DNA of 64,000 nucleotides from Agromyces cavernae (GTDB lineage Bacteria > Actinomycetota > Actinomycetes > Actinomycetales > Microbacteriaceae), in NCBI RefSeq assembly GCF_021044935.1, contig NZ_JAJNMP010000002.1, positions 806,001 to 870,000 on the forward strand, read 5' to 3'. The notes beneath the pieces were generated by a model. It did not search any database and was not told the DNA's origin. It saw nothing but the letters and a program-made list of their open reading frames with translations. Of this stretch, positions 45,613-54,375 are shown piece after piece; positions within the stretch are counted from its first letter, which is position 1, and each line of letters begins with the position of its first letter. A program made the position numbers and the translations under genes.

Positions 45613-46764
45613 ATGGACGTCACCCCGTACACGATCGCGATCTCCGACGCTGACCTCGCCGACCTCCAGGCGCGCCTCGAACGCACGCGATGGCCCGCGG
45701 CGCTCGCCGACGGATGGGAGCGAGGCACGCCCGTGCCCTACGCCCAGCGACTCGTGGAGTACTGGCGCTCGAGCTACGACTGGCGCTCCGAGGAGGCGAG
45801 GCTCAACCGGCTGCCGCAGTTCCTCGTGGAGATCGACGGCCAGCCGATCCACGGGTTGCACGTGCGCTCGGCCGATGACGCGGCCGTGCCCCTGCTGCTC
45901 GTGCACGGCTACCCGTCGTCGTTCGTCGAGTTCGCCGGGATCGCGACCGCGCTCGCCACGCAACCCGGGGTGACGTCGGGAGTCGGACCCGCACCCGCAT
46001 TCCACGTCGTCGCGCCGTCGATCCCGGGGTTCGGGTTCTCGACACCGCTCACGAGCCATGGCTGGGACATCGCACGCACGGCTCGCGCGTTCGACGAGCT
46101 CATGCAGGGTCTCGGCTACGACCGCTACGCCGTGTTCGGCGAGGACGTCGGCGCCGGCATCATCGAACAGCTGTGCCTCGACGCCGGCGACCGCGTGCTC
46201 GGATCCATCGCCGCGACCGACCCCGGATCGATCGCGACCCGGTACACGCCGCCGACCGACCACCTCACCGACGACGAGCGCGAGCACCACGAACGCCTCA
46301 AGGACGCGCGCACCGAGGACTTCGGCTACCTCGCCCTGCAGACGACGCGCCCCCTCAGCGTCGCCTACGGTCTCACCGACTCCCCCGTCGCCCAGGCGAC
46401 CTGGATCGTCGAGAAGTTCAGGGAGTGGACCGACCCCGACCGCGCCCTGCCCGAGGACGCCGTCGAGCTCGACGCCCTGCTCACCCTGATCACCGTGTCG
46501 TGGTTCGGCCGGGCCGGCGACGGCGCCGCGAACATGCTCTACGAGGCCGCCCACGCGCAGGCCGCATGGGGCCGGAGCCACGATCGCCCGCAGGGCATCG
46601 CCGCATTCGGCGAGGAGCCGCTCATGCGCCGCATCCTCGATCCCGACGGTCGCCTCGCGTTCTGGAGCGAACACCGCCACGGCGGGCACTTCCCGGCGAT
46701 GGAGGCGCCCGACGCCCTCGTCGGCGACATCCGGGCCTATTTCGCCCGGCTGCTCACCGTATGA
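45613..46764 (+). CDS. Epoxide hydrolase (alpha/beta hydrolase, EHN domain)
   Basis: 383-aa enzyme of the microsomal-epoxide-hydrolase type. The N-terminal EHN domain (FTIAISDADLADLQARLERTRWP-like) precedes the alpha/beta core: oxyanion motif HGYPSSF, nucleophile Asp178 in FGEDVGAG (usually GGDWG), and catalytic His359 in GGHFPAMEAPD. Hydrolyses an epoxide to a diol; substrate unknown. ATG 45613. Its stop codon lies in a tandem repeat shared with the convergent CDF gene. Confidence 0.85.
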   Translation: MDVTPYTIAISDADLADLQARLERTRWPAALADGWERGTPVPYAQRLVEYWRSSYDWRSEEARLNRLPQFLVEIDGQPIHGLHVRSADDAAVPLLLVHGYPSSFVEFAGIATALATQPGVTSGVGPAPAFHVVAPSIPGFGFSTPLTSHGWDIARTARAFDELMQGLGYDRYAVFGEDVGAGIIEQLCLDAGDRVLGSIAATDPGSIATRYTPPTDHLTDDEREHHERLKDARTEDFGYLALQTTRPLSVAYGLTDSPVAQATWIVEKFREWTDPDRALPEDAVELDALLTLITVSWFGRAGDGAANMLYEAAHAQAAWGRSHDRPQGIAAFGEEPLMRRILDPDGRLAFWSEHRHGGHFPAMEAPDALVGDIRAYFARLLTV

Positions 46765-46797
46765 CGCCGGTCACGGATGTGACGCCGGTCACGGATG
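46762..46797. repeat. 18-bp perfect tandem duplication at a gene junction
   Basis: Unit TGACGCCGGTCACGGATG occurs twice (46762-46779, 46780-46797). The first copy contains the stop of the epoxide hydrolase, the second the stop (minus strand) of the CDF transporter. The repeat fills the entire 24-bp gap between the genes. Confidence 0.9.
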
Positions 46798-47718
46798 CTG
46801 CGGCTGCTCGCGCCCGGCACGGCCCGCCGGCTCGAGTTGGAAGGTCGAGTGCGCGACGTCGAAGTGCTCGGCGAGGCATCCGCCGAGCTCATCGAGCAGG
46901 GCGCCCGTGGAGCCGGACTCGAAGACCGACGGCTCGACCTCCACGTGGGCACTGAACACGGGCGAACCCGAGGTGATCTGCCACACGTGCACGTCGTGCA
47001 CCGCGACGACGCCCGGCGTGCCGAGGAGGTGCTCGCGGATCTCGGCGACGTCGGTGTCGGCGGGCGCCGACTCGAAGAGCACGTGCATCACGTCGCGGAG
47101 GAGCGTCAGCGCCCGCGGCACGATGAGCACCGCGATCGCGATCGACGCGATCGGGTCGGCGGCGTCGAATCCGGTGGCGACGATGACGATCGCGGCCACG
47201 ATCACGAACGCCGAGCCGATGAGGTCGCCCAGCACCTCGAGGTAGGCGCCGCGCAGGTTGATCGAGTCCTTCGCGCCGCCGCGCAGCACGAGCATCGCGG
47301 CGATGTTGGCGAGCAGCCCGAGCACGGCGACCACGAGCATCGGGACGCCCTGAACCTCGTGCGCCTCGCCCTCGGCGCCCGTGAGGAGGCGCCCGACCGC
47401 CGAGACCGCCACCGACACCGCGACGACGACGAGGATCACGCCGTTCACGAGCGCGCCGAGCACCTCGGCCCGCCGGTATCCGTAGGTCTGCCGGTCGGTC
47501 GCGGGTCGCGCGGCGACCACCGCCGCGACGAGTGCGACCACGAGGCCGATCAGGTCGCTCGCCATGTGACCCGCGTCGGCGAGCAGCGCGAGCGATCCGC
47601 TCAGGATGCCGCCGACGACCTGCACCAGCAGGAACGCGCCGATGATCGCGATCGCGATCCAGAGGCGGGCGCGGTTCGCGGCTCCGTGGGCGTGCGAGTG
47701 ATCGTGCGAGTGTGCCAT
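46789..47718 (-). CDS. Cation diffusion facilitator (ZitB/CzcD-like)
   Basis: 309-aa CDF exporter of zinc or related divalent metals. Six TM helices: TM2 has the HxxxD metal site in LLADAGHMASD and TM5 has LEVLGDLIGS. An N-terminal His-rich tail (HSHDHSHAHG) and the cytosolic ferredoxin-like C-terminal domain (VHDVHVWQITSG) follow the ZitB pattern. ATG 47718 with GGAGGGG upstream. Monocistronic. Confidence 0.92.
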   Translation of the reverse strand: MAHSHDHSHAHGAANRARLWIAIAIIGAFLLVQVVGGILSGSLALLADAGHMASDLIGLVVALVAAVVAARPATDRQTYGYRRAEVLGALVNGVILVVVAVSVAVSAVGRLLTGAEGEAHEVQGVPMLVVAVLGLLANIAAMLVLRGGAKDSINLRGAYLEVLGDLIGSAFVIVAAIVIVATGFDAADPIASIAIAVLIVPRALTLLRDVMHVLFESAPADTDVAEIREHLLGTPGVVAVHDVHVWQITSGSPVFSAHVEVEPSVFESGSTGALLDELGGCLAEHFDVAHSTFQLEPAGRAGREQPQHP

Positions 47719-47808
47719 GTCCCCTCCAGCGTAGGCGCGGATGTCGCGTGCACGCCGTGATGGGAATGAGTCGCGTTCTCAGGGGACGGGCAGGGACGGG
47801 CAGCGCGG

Positions 47809-48744
47809 TCAACCGAGCCCGGTGCGGAACCCCTCACGCCAGCTCGGGTACACGGGCTCCCAGCCCAGCTCGCGCTTCGCCTTCGCATTCGACGAGCCGC
47901 GGATCTGCGTCATCATCGAGACACCGTGCTCGCCGATGAGCGGGCGGGCCATCCACGCGGGAATCCGCATGGGCGGCTTGGCGCCGATCGCGCGAGCGAA
48001 CTCCGGCAGCCACACCGACACGGGCGCGGGCTCGTCGTCGACGATGTTGTAGACGCCGGGTGCGCCGCGGGTGACGGCCGCAGCGGCTGCGGATGCCGCG
48101 TCGTCGATGTGGCAGAACGACCACACCCCCGTGCCGCCGCCCACGACCGGGAGCTTGCGTGCCTTGACCATCTCGACGATCTCGCCGCCACGCCCGATGT
48201 CGTTGCCCGGCCCGTACAGACTGCCATAGCGGAGCGCCAGCCCCCCGACACCTGTCGTCCGCTGCTCGACGTACCGGATCCCGGCGAGCGTCTCGCGCGA
48301 CGCCTTCGTCGGGTTCGAGTCGAGCGGGTCATCCTCGGTCTTCACCGGGCCGCCAGTGCGCTGGTTCGGCCAGCCCGTGTAGCTCTGCGCGATGAAGCGC
48401 CCGACACCCGCCTCGTCGGCGGCGGCGAGCAGGTGGTCGGTTCCGCGCGTGCGCAGCGCGTTCGTCGCCGCGAAGCCGTGATCGAAGTGCTTCGTGTCGC
48501 CGACCTGCCCACGGAGACCCGTGAGCTGGTGGATGATCACGTCGGGATGCGCGTCGAGCACGGCACGGCGCACGGATGCCGCGTCAAGACCGTCCATGAC
48601 GACACCGCTCGCGCCCGCCCGCTCGAGCTCGCCCAAGCGCGCCTCGCTCCGTGACGAGCCGATCACCTCATGCCCGGCCGCCACGAGCAGCGGCACGAGC
48701 CTCGATCCGACGGCGCCGGTCGCGCCTGCGATGAATACCCGCAT
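47809..48744 (-). CDS. NAD-dependent epimerase/dehydratase, ECF41 partner
   Basis: 311-aa extended SDR enzyme. Rossmann motif GATGAVGSRLVPLL at the N-terminus, and a YxxxK-like site is not clearly preserved (RYGSLYGPG region). The gene is divergent from an ECF41 sigma factor, and its upstream region holds an ECF41-type promoter. ECF41 sigmas are known to be paired with carboxymuconolactone decarboxylase, oxidoreductase or epimerase genes; this is the epimerase case. The substrate is unknown. Confidence 0.84.
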   Translation of the reverse strand: MRVFIAGATGAVGSRLVPLLVAAGHEVIGSSRSEARLGELERAGASGVVMDGLDAASVRRAVLDAHPDVIIHQLTGLRGQVGDTKHFDHGFAATNALRTRGTDHLLAAADEAGVGRFIAQSYTGWPNQRTGGPVKTEDDPLDSNPTKASRETLAGIRYVEQRTTGVGGLALRYGSLYGPGNDIGRGGEIVEMVKARKLPVVGGGTGVWSFCHIDDAASAAAAAVTRGAPGVYNIVDDEPAPVSVWLPEFARAIGAKPPMRIPAWMARPLIGEHGVSMMTQIRGSSNAKAKRELGWEPVYPSWREGFRTGLG

Positions 48745-48775
48745 GATGTTCCCTTCTTCCGTTCTCACCCCCTTC

Positions 48776-48802
48776 GACGGACGAGCACCCTGATCTGTGA
48801 CA
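48776..48802 (-). promoter_or_regulatory. ECF41-type promoter of the epimerase gene
   Basis: On the minus strand, TGTCACA (48802-48796), a 16-nt spacer and CGTC (48779-48776) match the reported ECF41 -35/-10 pattern. It lies 31 nt before the epimerase ATG and next to the sigma gene that should recognise it. Confidence 0.75.
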
Positions 48803-48851
48803 GCCAGCATCGGGTCTCCGGTATCCGGGGGCCGTGTGCCATGCTCGACGC

Positions 48852-49805
48852 ATGGCCGGAACCGCCGTCGCGCCCGAAGAGCTCCGCCCGCTCATGTTCT
48901 CGATCGCGTATCGCATGCTCGGCAGCGTGGTCGATGCCGAAGACGTCGTGCAAGACGCCTACGTGCGCATCGAGGAGCGACGGGCCGCCGGCCTGCACAT
49001 CGAGAATCCCGAGGCGTTCGCCTCGACCGTGGCCACGAGGCTGGCGATCGACGCGCTGCGGTCGGCGCGTCGGCAGCGCGAGGTCTACGTCGGACCGTGG
49101 ATGCCCGAGCCGCTCCCCGATGACGACGACGACCCCGCGCACCGGGTCGAACGCGACGAGACGCTCTCGTTCGCGTTCCTCGCGGTGCTCGAGCGCCTCG
49201 GCCCGGTGGAGCGGGCAGTGTTCCTGCTTCGCGAGGTGTTCGCCTACGACTACCCGGCCATCGCCGAGATCGTCGAGCGCGACGAGGCCGCCTGCCGGCA
49301 GATCCTGCATCGGGCGAAGGCTCGCATCGCAGACGGTCGACCCCGGTTCGACGCGGACGCCACACGGGATGCAGCACTGCTCGATTCATTCTTCGCCGCC
49401 CTCGACGTCGGCGACGTCGACGGGCTCGCGGATGCGTTGGCCGACGACGTGGTGTTCTACGGCGACGGCGGCGGGCGTGCGCCGGCCATCCAGCAACCGA
49501 TCCACGGCGCCGTCGCCGTCGCCAGGTTCCTCGCGGGCCTCGTACGACGCGGCGCGGGCATGCACGTGCGGACGGAGCGCACGGCCGCGAACGGCGAGGC
49601 GGCGCTGCGGGTCTCCGCATCCGACGGGTCGATCGTGAGCCTGCTCATGCTGCACGTCGAAGACGGCCGCATCGCGGTGCTCGGCAACCAGCTCAACCCC
49701 GCGAAGCTCGCACACCTCGGGCCGGTCGGCGACCTGAACGCGCTCGTCGCGCGCGGGGTCGACCGCCAAGCGAGCGGCGCCGGCGAAGCCGACAGCGCCG
49801 TCTAG
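48852..49805 (+). CDS. ECF41 family RNA polymerase sigma factor
   Basis: 317-aa extracytoplasmic-function sigma with a C-terminal SnoaL-like extension instead of an anti-sigma partner. Sigma-2 (FSIAYRMLGSVVDAEDVVQDAY), sigma-4 (LERLGPVERAVFLLREVFAYDYPAIAEIV) and the extension (from about 180) are visible. The ECF41 signature motifs occur as WMPEP (for WLPEP), DGGGRAPA and NPAKL (for NPDKL); these regulate sigma activity in cis. It controls the divergent epimerase gene. Its TAG overlaps the convergent rdgB stop (shared CTAG). Confidence 0.9.
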   Translation: MAGTAVAPEELRPLMFSIAYRMLGSVVDAEDVVQDAYVRIEERRAAGLHIENPEAFASTVATRLAIDALRSARRQREVYVGPWMPEPLPDDDDDPAHRVERDETLSFAFLAVLERLGPVERAVFLLREVFAYDYPAIAEIVERDEAACRQILHRAKARIADGRPRFDADATRDAALLDSFFAALDVGDVDGLADALADDVVFYGDGGGRAPAIQQPIHGAVAVARFLAGLVRRGAGMHVRTERTAANGEAALRVSASDGSIVSLLMLHVEDGRIAVLGNQLNPAKLAHLGPVGDLNALVARGVDRQASGAGEADSAV

Positions 49806-50431
49806 CGCGCCGCCTCGCCGAGGCGCTCCGCCAGCCGCTCGAGCTCGGGCAGCAGCTCTACGAACGCGCGCGCCCGGTGGCTCTGCTCGTCCTTCTGCTC
49901 GGGCCGCAGCTCGGCCGCAGTGACCTCGAGCCCCTCGGGCTCGAAGATCGGGTCGTACCCGAACCCGTGCGATCCGCGCGGCTCGTAGGCGAGGGCGCCG
50001 CGCCAGCGGCCCTCGGCGACGAACTCGTGCCCGCCGGGCAGCACCGTGTCGGGCACGACGAGGGCGATCGTGCAACGGAACTCGGCACCGCGATGCGGGC
50101 GGCGGATGTCGGCGACCTGGGCGAGCAGCAGTCGCAGGTTCGCCTCGTCGCCGGCGCCCGAGCCTGCCCATCGGGCCGAGAAGATGCCGGGCGCACCGCC
50201 CATGACGTCGACCACGATGCCCGAGTCGTCGGCGAGCGCGATGCGACCGGTGTGGGCTGCCGCCGTGCGCGCCTTGATGAACGCGTTCTCGGCGAACGTC
50301 AGCCCCTCCTCGACCGGCTCGGGCCCGTCGTACGGGAGGACCTCGGCCTGGGGCATCCGCTCGCCGATGATGCGCCCGAATTCGGCGACCTTGTGCGCGT
50401 TGTGGCTCGCGAGCACGAACTCGAGGCTCAT
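49802..50431 (-). CDS. rdgB: Non-canonical purine NTP pyrophosphatase RdgB/HAM1
   Basis: 209-aa enzyme that removes ITP, dITP and XTP from the nucleotide pool. Motifs: [13 protein letters not shown] at the N-terminus, [20 protein letters not shown], and [18 protein letters not shown] overlaps the rph stop by 4 nt; last gene of the murI-rph-rdgB operon, an order common in actinobacteria. Confidence 0.94.
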   Translation of the reverse strand: MSLEFVLASHNAHKVAEFGRIIGERMPQAEVLPYDGPEPVEEGLTFAENAFIKARTAAAHTGRIALADDSGIVVDVMGGAPGIFSARWAGSGAGDEANLRLLLAQVADIRRPHRGAEFRCTIALVVPDTVLPGGHEFVAEGRWRGALAYEPRGSHGFGYDPIFEPEGLEVTAAELRPEQKDEQSHRARAFVELLPELERLAERLGEAAR

Positions 50432-51219
50432 GCGCCGGCCGCCGCGTCGGCGTCGGCCTCGCTGCTCGCGGCGAGCGCCGCGACCTGCAGGCGCGTGAGC
50501 TCGGTGGTGCCGGCCAGCGCGAGGTCGAGCAGCGCGTCGAGCTCGCGACGGTCGAACGGCGCGGCCTCGGCCGTGCCCTGCACCTCGACGAAGAGCCCGC
50601 GGCCGGTGGCGACGACGTTCATGTCGGTCTCGGCGCGCACGTCTTCGGTGTAGGCGAGGTCGAGCATCGGGGTGCCGTCGATGATGCCCACCGAGACCGC
50701 CGAGACCGTGTCGATGAGCGGCTTGGCCTTCTGCCCGATGAACTTCTGCGCACGCGCCCACTCGATCGCGTCGGCGAGCGCGATGTAGGCGCCCGTGATC
50801 GCCGCCGTGCGGGTGCCGCCGTCGGCCTGCAGCACGTCGCAGTCGATCTGGATCGTGTTCTCGCCGAGCCCCTTCATGTCGACCACCGCGCGAAGGCTGC
50901 GGCCGATGAGGCGGCTGATCTCGTGCGTGCGGCCGCCGATGCGCCCCTTCACTGATTCGCGGTCGTTGCGCGTGTTCGTCGAGCGCGGCAGCATCGCGTA
51001 TTCGGCGGTGACCCACCCCTTGCCCTTGCCGGTCATCCAGCGCGGCACGCCGTTCGTGAACGACGCGGTGCAGAGCACCTTGGTACTGCCGAACGAGATG
51101 AGCGCGCTGCCCTCGGCGTGCGCGCTCCAGCCGCGTTCGATCGTGACCTCGCGCAGCTGGTCGGGCGTGCGGCCGTCGGCGCGCACGATGGTCGTGGGGG
51201 TTTCGGATGCCTCGGTCAT
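50428..51219 (-). CDS. rph: Ribonuclease PH
   Basis: 263-aa phosphorolytic 3'-5' exoribonuclease that trims tRNA 3' ends. Characteristic: [57 protein letters not shown] and [22 protein letters not shown]. Starts at ATG 51219 with GGAGAG upstream, overlapping the murI stop by 4 nt. Confidence 0.96.
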   Translation of the reverse strand: MTEASETPTTIVRADGRTPDQLREVTIERGWSAHAEGSALISFGSTKVLCTASFTNGVPRWMTGKGKGWVTAEYAMLPRSTNTRNDRESVKGRIGGRTHEISRLIGRSLRAVVDMKGLGENTIQIDCDVLQADGGTRTAAITGAYIALADAIEWARAQKFIGQKAKPLIDTVSAVSVGIIDGTPMLDLAYTEDVRAETDMNVVATGRGLFVEVQGTAEAAPFDRRELDALLDLALAGTTELTRLQVAALAASSEADADAAAGA

Positions 51220-52067
51220 GCGGTTTCGCTCTCCTGTCGAAGCTGTTCGCGGTCGGGGATGGTGACGGCGCCGGTGTGCACGAGTTCGACGCTCGGGATC
51301 TCGGGGGCGATGAGCCGGTGCGCGAGGTCGAGGAACGCGCTCGTCGAGTCGCCCGTCGCCTCGTAGCGGTAGGTGGGCGGCGTCGATGCGCGGCGCTCGA
51401 GCCCCGTCGAGACGAGCACGCGGTACACGTCGTTCGCGGTCTCGACATCGCTCGAGACGAGGGTGACCCCGTCGCCCATGACGTACGAGATCGCGCCCTT
51501 CAGGAACGGGTAGTGCGTGCAGCCGAGCACCAGGGTGTCGACGTCGGCGGCCTTCAGCGGGGCGAGGTACTCCCCGGCGACGGCCAGCAGTTCGTCGCCG
51601 GTCGTGATGCCCGCCTCGACGAACTCCACGAACCGCGGGCACGCCTGCGAGAAGAGCTCGAGGTGAGGTGCCGCCGCGAACGCGTCGTCGTACGCACGCG
51701 AGCCGATGGTGCCCGCGGTGCCGATGACCCCCACCCGGCCGGTCTTCGTGGCCGCGACGGCCCGGCGCACGGCCGGCTGGATCACCTCGACGACGGGCAC
51801 GTCGTAGCGTTCGCGCGCGTCGCGCAGCATCGCCGCCGACGCCGTGTTGCACGCGATCACGAGCATCTTCACGCCCTGGGCCACGAGGTCGTCGAGCACC
51901 GCGAGCGCGTAGCCGCGCACGTCGGCGATCTTCTTCGGGCCGTACGGCGAGTGCTCGAGGTCGCCGACGTAGAGGATCGACTCGTTCGGCAGTTGGTCTT
52001 TCACCGCCCGGGCGACGGTGAGCCCGCCGACCCCGGAGTCGAAGATCCCGATCGGTGCGTCCGTCAC
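51216..52067 (-). CDS. murI: Glutamate racemase
   Basis: 283-aa enzyme making D-glutamate for peptidoglycan. Opening [13 protein letters not shown]; catalytic cysteines in IACNTAS (Cys73) and [12 protein letters not shown] 52067 is preferred because a TAAGCT -10 box sits 8 nt upstream; an in-frame TTG at 52076 falls inside that box and cannot be used. First gene of the murI-rph-rdgB operon. Confidence 0.94.
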   Translation of the reverse strand: MTDAPIGIFDSGVGGLTVARAVKDQLPNESILYVGDLEHSPYGPKKIADVRGYALAVLDDLVAQGVKMLVIACNTASAAMLRDARERYDVPVVEVIQPAVRRAVAATKTGRVGVIGTAGTIGSRAYDDAFAAAPHLELFSQACPRFVEFVEAGITTGDELLAVAGEYLAPLKAADVDTLVLGCTHYPFLKGAISYVMGDGVTLVSSDVETANDVYRVLVSTGLERRASTPPTYRYEATGDSTSAFLDLAHRLIAPEIPSVELVHTGAVTIPDREQLRQESETA

Positions 52068-52075
52068 GACATCCA

Positions 52076-52081
52076 AGCTTA
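52076..52081 (-). promoter_or_regulatory. -10 box of the murI operon
   Basis: TAAGCT (minus strand) 8 nt before GTG 52067. Confidence 0.5.
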
Positions 52082-52119
52082 GACCGGCGGATGTCCCGCG
52101 CCCGCGTCGCCCGCATGAC

Positions 52120-52125
52120 TAGGCT
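52120..52125 (+). promoter_or_regulatory. -10 box, leaderless pncB
   Basis: TAGGCT 7 nt before GTG 52133, back to back with the murI promoter. Confidence 0.55.
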
Positions 52126-52132
52126 CGTCTGC

Positions 52133-53452
52133 GTGACCGGCTCAGCTGCGCTCTTCACCGACCGATACGAACTGACCATGGTCGATGCCGCCCTGCTCGA
52201 CGGCACCGGCAACCGCGAGAGCCTCTTCGAGGCCTTCGCGCGCCGCCTGCCCGACGGTCGCCGCTACGGCGTCGTCGCCGGCACCGGGCGGCTGCTCGAA
52301 CTCATCTCGCAGTTCCGCTTCGGCGACGCCGAGCTCGAGTGGCTCCGCGAACACGAGGTCGTGCGGCCCGCGACCATCGACTGGCTCGCCGACTACCGCT
52401 TCGGTGGCGACATCTGGGGCTACCGCGAGGGCGAGGCGTACTTTCCCGGCTCGCCGCTGCTGACCATCCAGGCCACGTTCGCCGAGGCCGTCATGCTCGA
52501 GACCATCGTGCTCTCGACGCTCAACTACGACTCGTCGGTGGCGAGCGCCGCCGCGCGCATGGTGTCGGTCGCGCTCGGCCGCCCCATCGCCGAGATGGGG
52601 TCGCGCCGCACCGGTGAGCGCTCGGCGGTCGCCGCGGCCCGCGCGGCCTACATCGCCGGATTCGACGCGACCTCGAACCTCGAGGCTGGTCGGAGCTGGG
52701 GCATCCCGACGATGGGCACCGCAGCGCACGCGTTCACGCTGCTGCATGACAGCGAAGAGGCCGCGTTCCACGCCCAGGTCGAAGCCTTCGGGCCGAAGAC
52801 CACGCTGCTCGTCGACACCTACGACATCGCCAAAGGCGTCGAGACCGCGGTGCGCGTCGCCGGCACCGGACTCGGCGCGGTGCGCATCGACTCGGGCGAC
52901 CTGCCCACCGTCGTGGCAGCGGTGCGGCACCAGCTCGACTCCCTCGGCGCGGTCGACACGCGCATCACGGTCACGAGCGACCTCGACGAGTTCACCATCG
53001 CCGGCCTCTCGGGCGCACCCGTCGACGCCTACGGGGTCGGCACCTCGGTCGTCACCGGTTCGGGCCACCCGGCCGCGGGAATGGTGTACAAGATCGTCGC
53101 CCGCCGCGACGACGCCGGTGAGTGGGTCTCGGTTGCGAAGTCCTCGACGTCGAAGGCGAGCGTCGGCGGGCGCAAGAACGCCGCTCGCCGCCTCGACTCC
53201 ACCCGCACCGCGCGTGAGGAGCTCGTGTTCGTCGGCGACGGGCCCGACGGCGAGGCAGAGTTCGAGGCCGGTGACCGGTTGCGTCCGCTGATGGTGCAGC
53301 TCATGTCGAAGGGCGTGCCAGACCCCGCCTTCCTCGGGCACGACGGCACCGAGGCAGCGCGAGCGCACCGAGCCGAGGTCATGCAGGAACTGCCGATCGA
53401 GGCGTTCCGCCTCGGCCGCGGCGAACCCGTGATCCCGACGACCTACAGGTGA
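52133..53452 (+). CDS. pncB: Nicotinate phosphoribosyltransferase
   Basis: 439-aa enzyme of the NAD salvage pathway (nicotinate + PRPP to nicotinate mononucleotide). Features: [71 protein letters not shown], and [12 protein letters not shown] in the phosphate-binding region. Probably leaderless from GTG 52133; monocistronic, divergent from murI. Confidence 0.94.
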   Translation: MTGSAALFTDRYELTMVDAALLDGTGNRESLFEAFARRLPDGRRYGVVAGTGRLLELISQFRFGDAELEWLREHEVVRPATIDWLADYRFGGDIWGYREGEAYFPGSPLLTIQATFAEAVMLETIVLSTLNYDSSVASAAARMVSVALGRPIAEMGSRRTGERSAVAAARAAYIAGFDATSNLEAGRSWGIPTMGTAAHAFTLLHDSEEAAFHAQVEAFGPKTTLLVDTYDIAKGVETAVRVAGTGLGAVRIDSGDLPTVVAAVRHQLDSLGAVDTRITVTSDLDEFTIAGLSGAPVDAYGVGTSVVTGSGHPAAGMVYKIVARRDDAGEWVSVAKSSTSKASVGGRKNAARRLDSTRTAREELVFVGDGPDGEAEFEAGDRLRPLMVQLMSKGVPDPAFLGHDGTEAARAHRAEVMQELPIEAFRLGRGEPVIPTTYR

Positions 53453-53580
53453 GCGTCGGGCGGTCGACGCAGCCCAGCCGACAACCAGGGGGTTTCGCCG
53501 ATGCAGGTGGCGCGTCAGGCGCTGCGCGGTGGTCCGCTCGCCCGAAGGGGATCCGGACGAGGCGGCAGACAGTTCTTTCG

Positions 53581-53892
53581 CTAAGGACCGGAGTGGCCGC
53601 ACTGGCCGTCATTCTTGTGGCCGAGCCACGCCGGGCTGGAGAAGTCCGTGAATCCCTTCGTGACGGCGCGCACCGACGCGAGGTCACTGTTCGTGGAGTG
53701 GTTCCCGACGCCCGGGGTGACGCCAGGGGGATCAGCCACGTCTCCGAGTGGGTGGTGCTCGTTGGCCGTATCGCTCGCGCAATCGACCGACTCAACGATG
53801 GGGTGAATGGTCGCATAGGCCGGTGCCGCCAAGCCCAAGGTTGCGATGAACGCAATCACCCCGGCTGCCGCTGCCTTCCTCGTGAGAGACAT
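53581..53892 (-). CDS. Small secreted hypothetical protein
   Basis: 103 aa. The ATG at 53892 has GGGAGGA upstream. Residues 1-29 are a clear signal peptide (AAAAGVIAFIATLGLAAPAYA). The mature 75 residues are hydrophilic with two Cys (ESVDCAS near the start, GQCGHSG near the end) that could form one disulphide, and a Pro/Gly-rich middle. I do not recognise a family. It lies alone between pncB (convergent) and the DUF3039 gene. Confidence 0.65.
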   Translation of the reverse strand: MSLTRKAAAAGVIAFIATLGLAAPAYATIHPIVESVDCASDTANEHHPLGDVADPPGVTPGVGNHSTNSDLASVRAVTKGFTDFSSPAWLGHKNDGQCGHSGP

Positions 53893-54066
53893 CGTGGTTC
53901 CTCCCTTCGGGATGCGAGCACGGAGGTCGCACTCAGGGCCCATTAACCTCCGATCTCCGCGCCGCCACAAGGGCTCGACGTGTGAGCAGGGTAAACGGCA
54001 GACGCTTGCGCACGCGGCGCAGGCGAACCCTGGCGCACCGGAGGCCGACCTCAGCGGCGTCGCGAG

Positions 54067-54354
54067 CTACTCGGCCTTGAGGCGTTCGTAGATCTCTTTG
54101 CAGGTCGGGCAGACCGGGAACTTCTCGGGGTCGCGACCCGGGGTCCACTTCTTGCCGCAGAGCGCTTTCACGGGCTTGCCCGTGAGTGCCGACTCGAGGA
54201 TCTTCTCCTTCTTCACGTAGTGCGAGAAGCGCTCGTGATCACCGGGTTCGATCGCCTCGTCTTCGAGGAGCTTCTCGAGCTCGCGGTCGAGAACCGACGT
54301 GCCGCCCCCGGGTGCATCGGGGTCGGCGATGCTCATACGCACGGTGTGGATCAT
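54067..54354 (-). CDS. DUF3039 protein with zinc-ribbon-like motif
   Basis: 95-aa actinobacterial DUF3039 protein. An acidic N-terminal half (LDRELEKLLEDEAIEPGDHERFSHYV) is followed by KALCGKKWTPGRDPEKFPVCPTCKEIYERL, whose Cys-x(n)-Cys-x-x-Cys plus His could bind zinc. ATG 54354 lies 7 nt from a TAGAAT box, so it is probably leaderless. Function unknown. Confidence 0.82.
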   Translation of the reverse strand: MIHTVRMSIADPDAPGGGTSVLDRELEKLLEDEAIEPGDHERFSHYVKKEKILESALTGKPVKALCGKKWTPGRDPEKFPVCPTCKEIYERLKAE

Positions 54355-54361
54355 GCGCTCG

Positions 54362-54367
54362 ATTCTA
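54362..54367 (-). promoter_or_regulatory. -10 box, leaderless DUF3039 gene
   Basis: TAGAAT (minus strand) 7 nt before ATG 54354. Confidence 0.55.
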
Positions 54368-54375
54368 CGCGGGAC

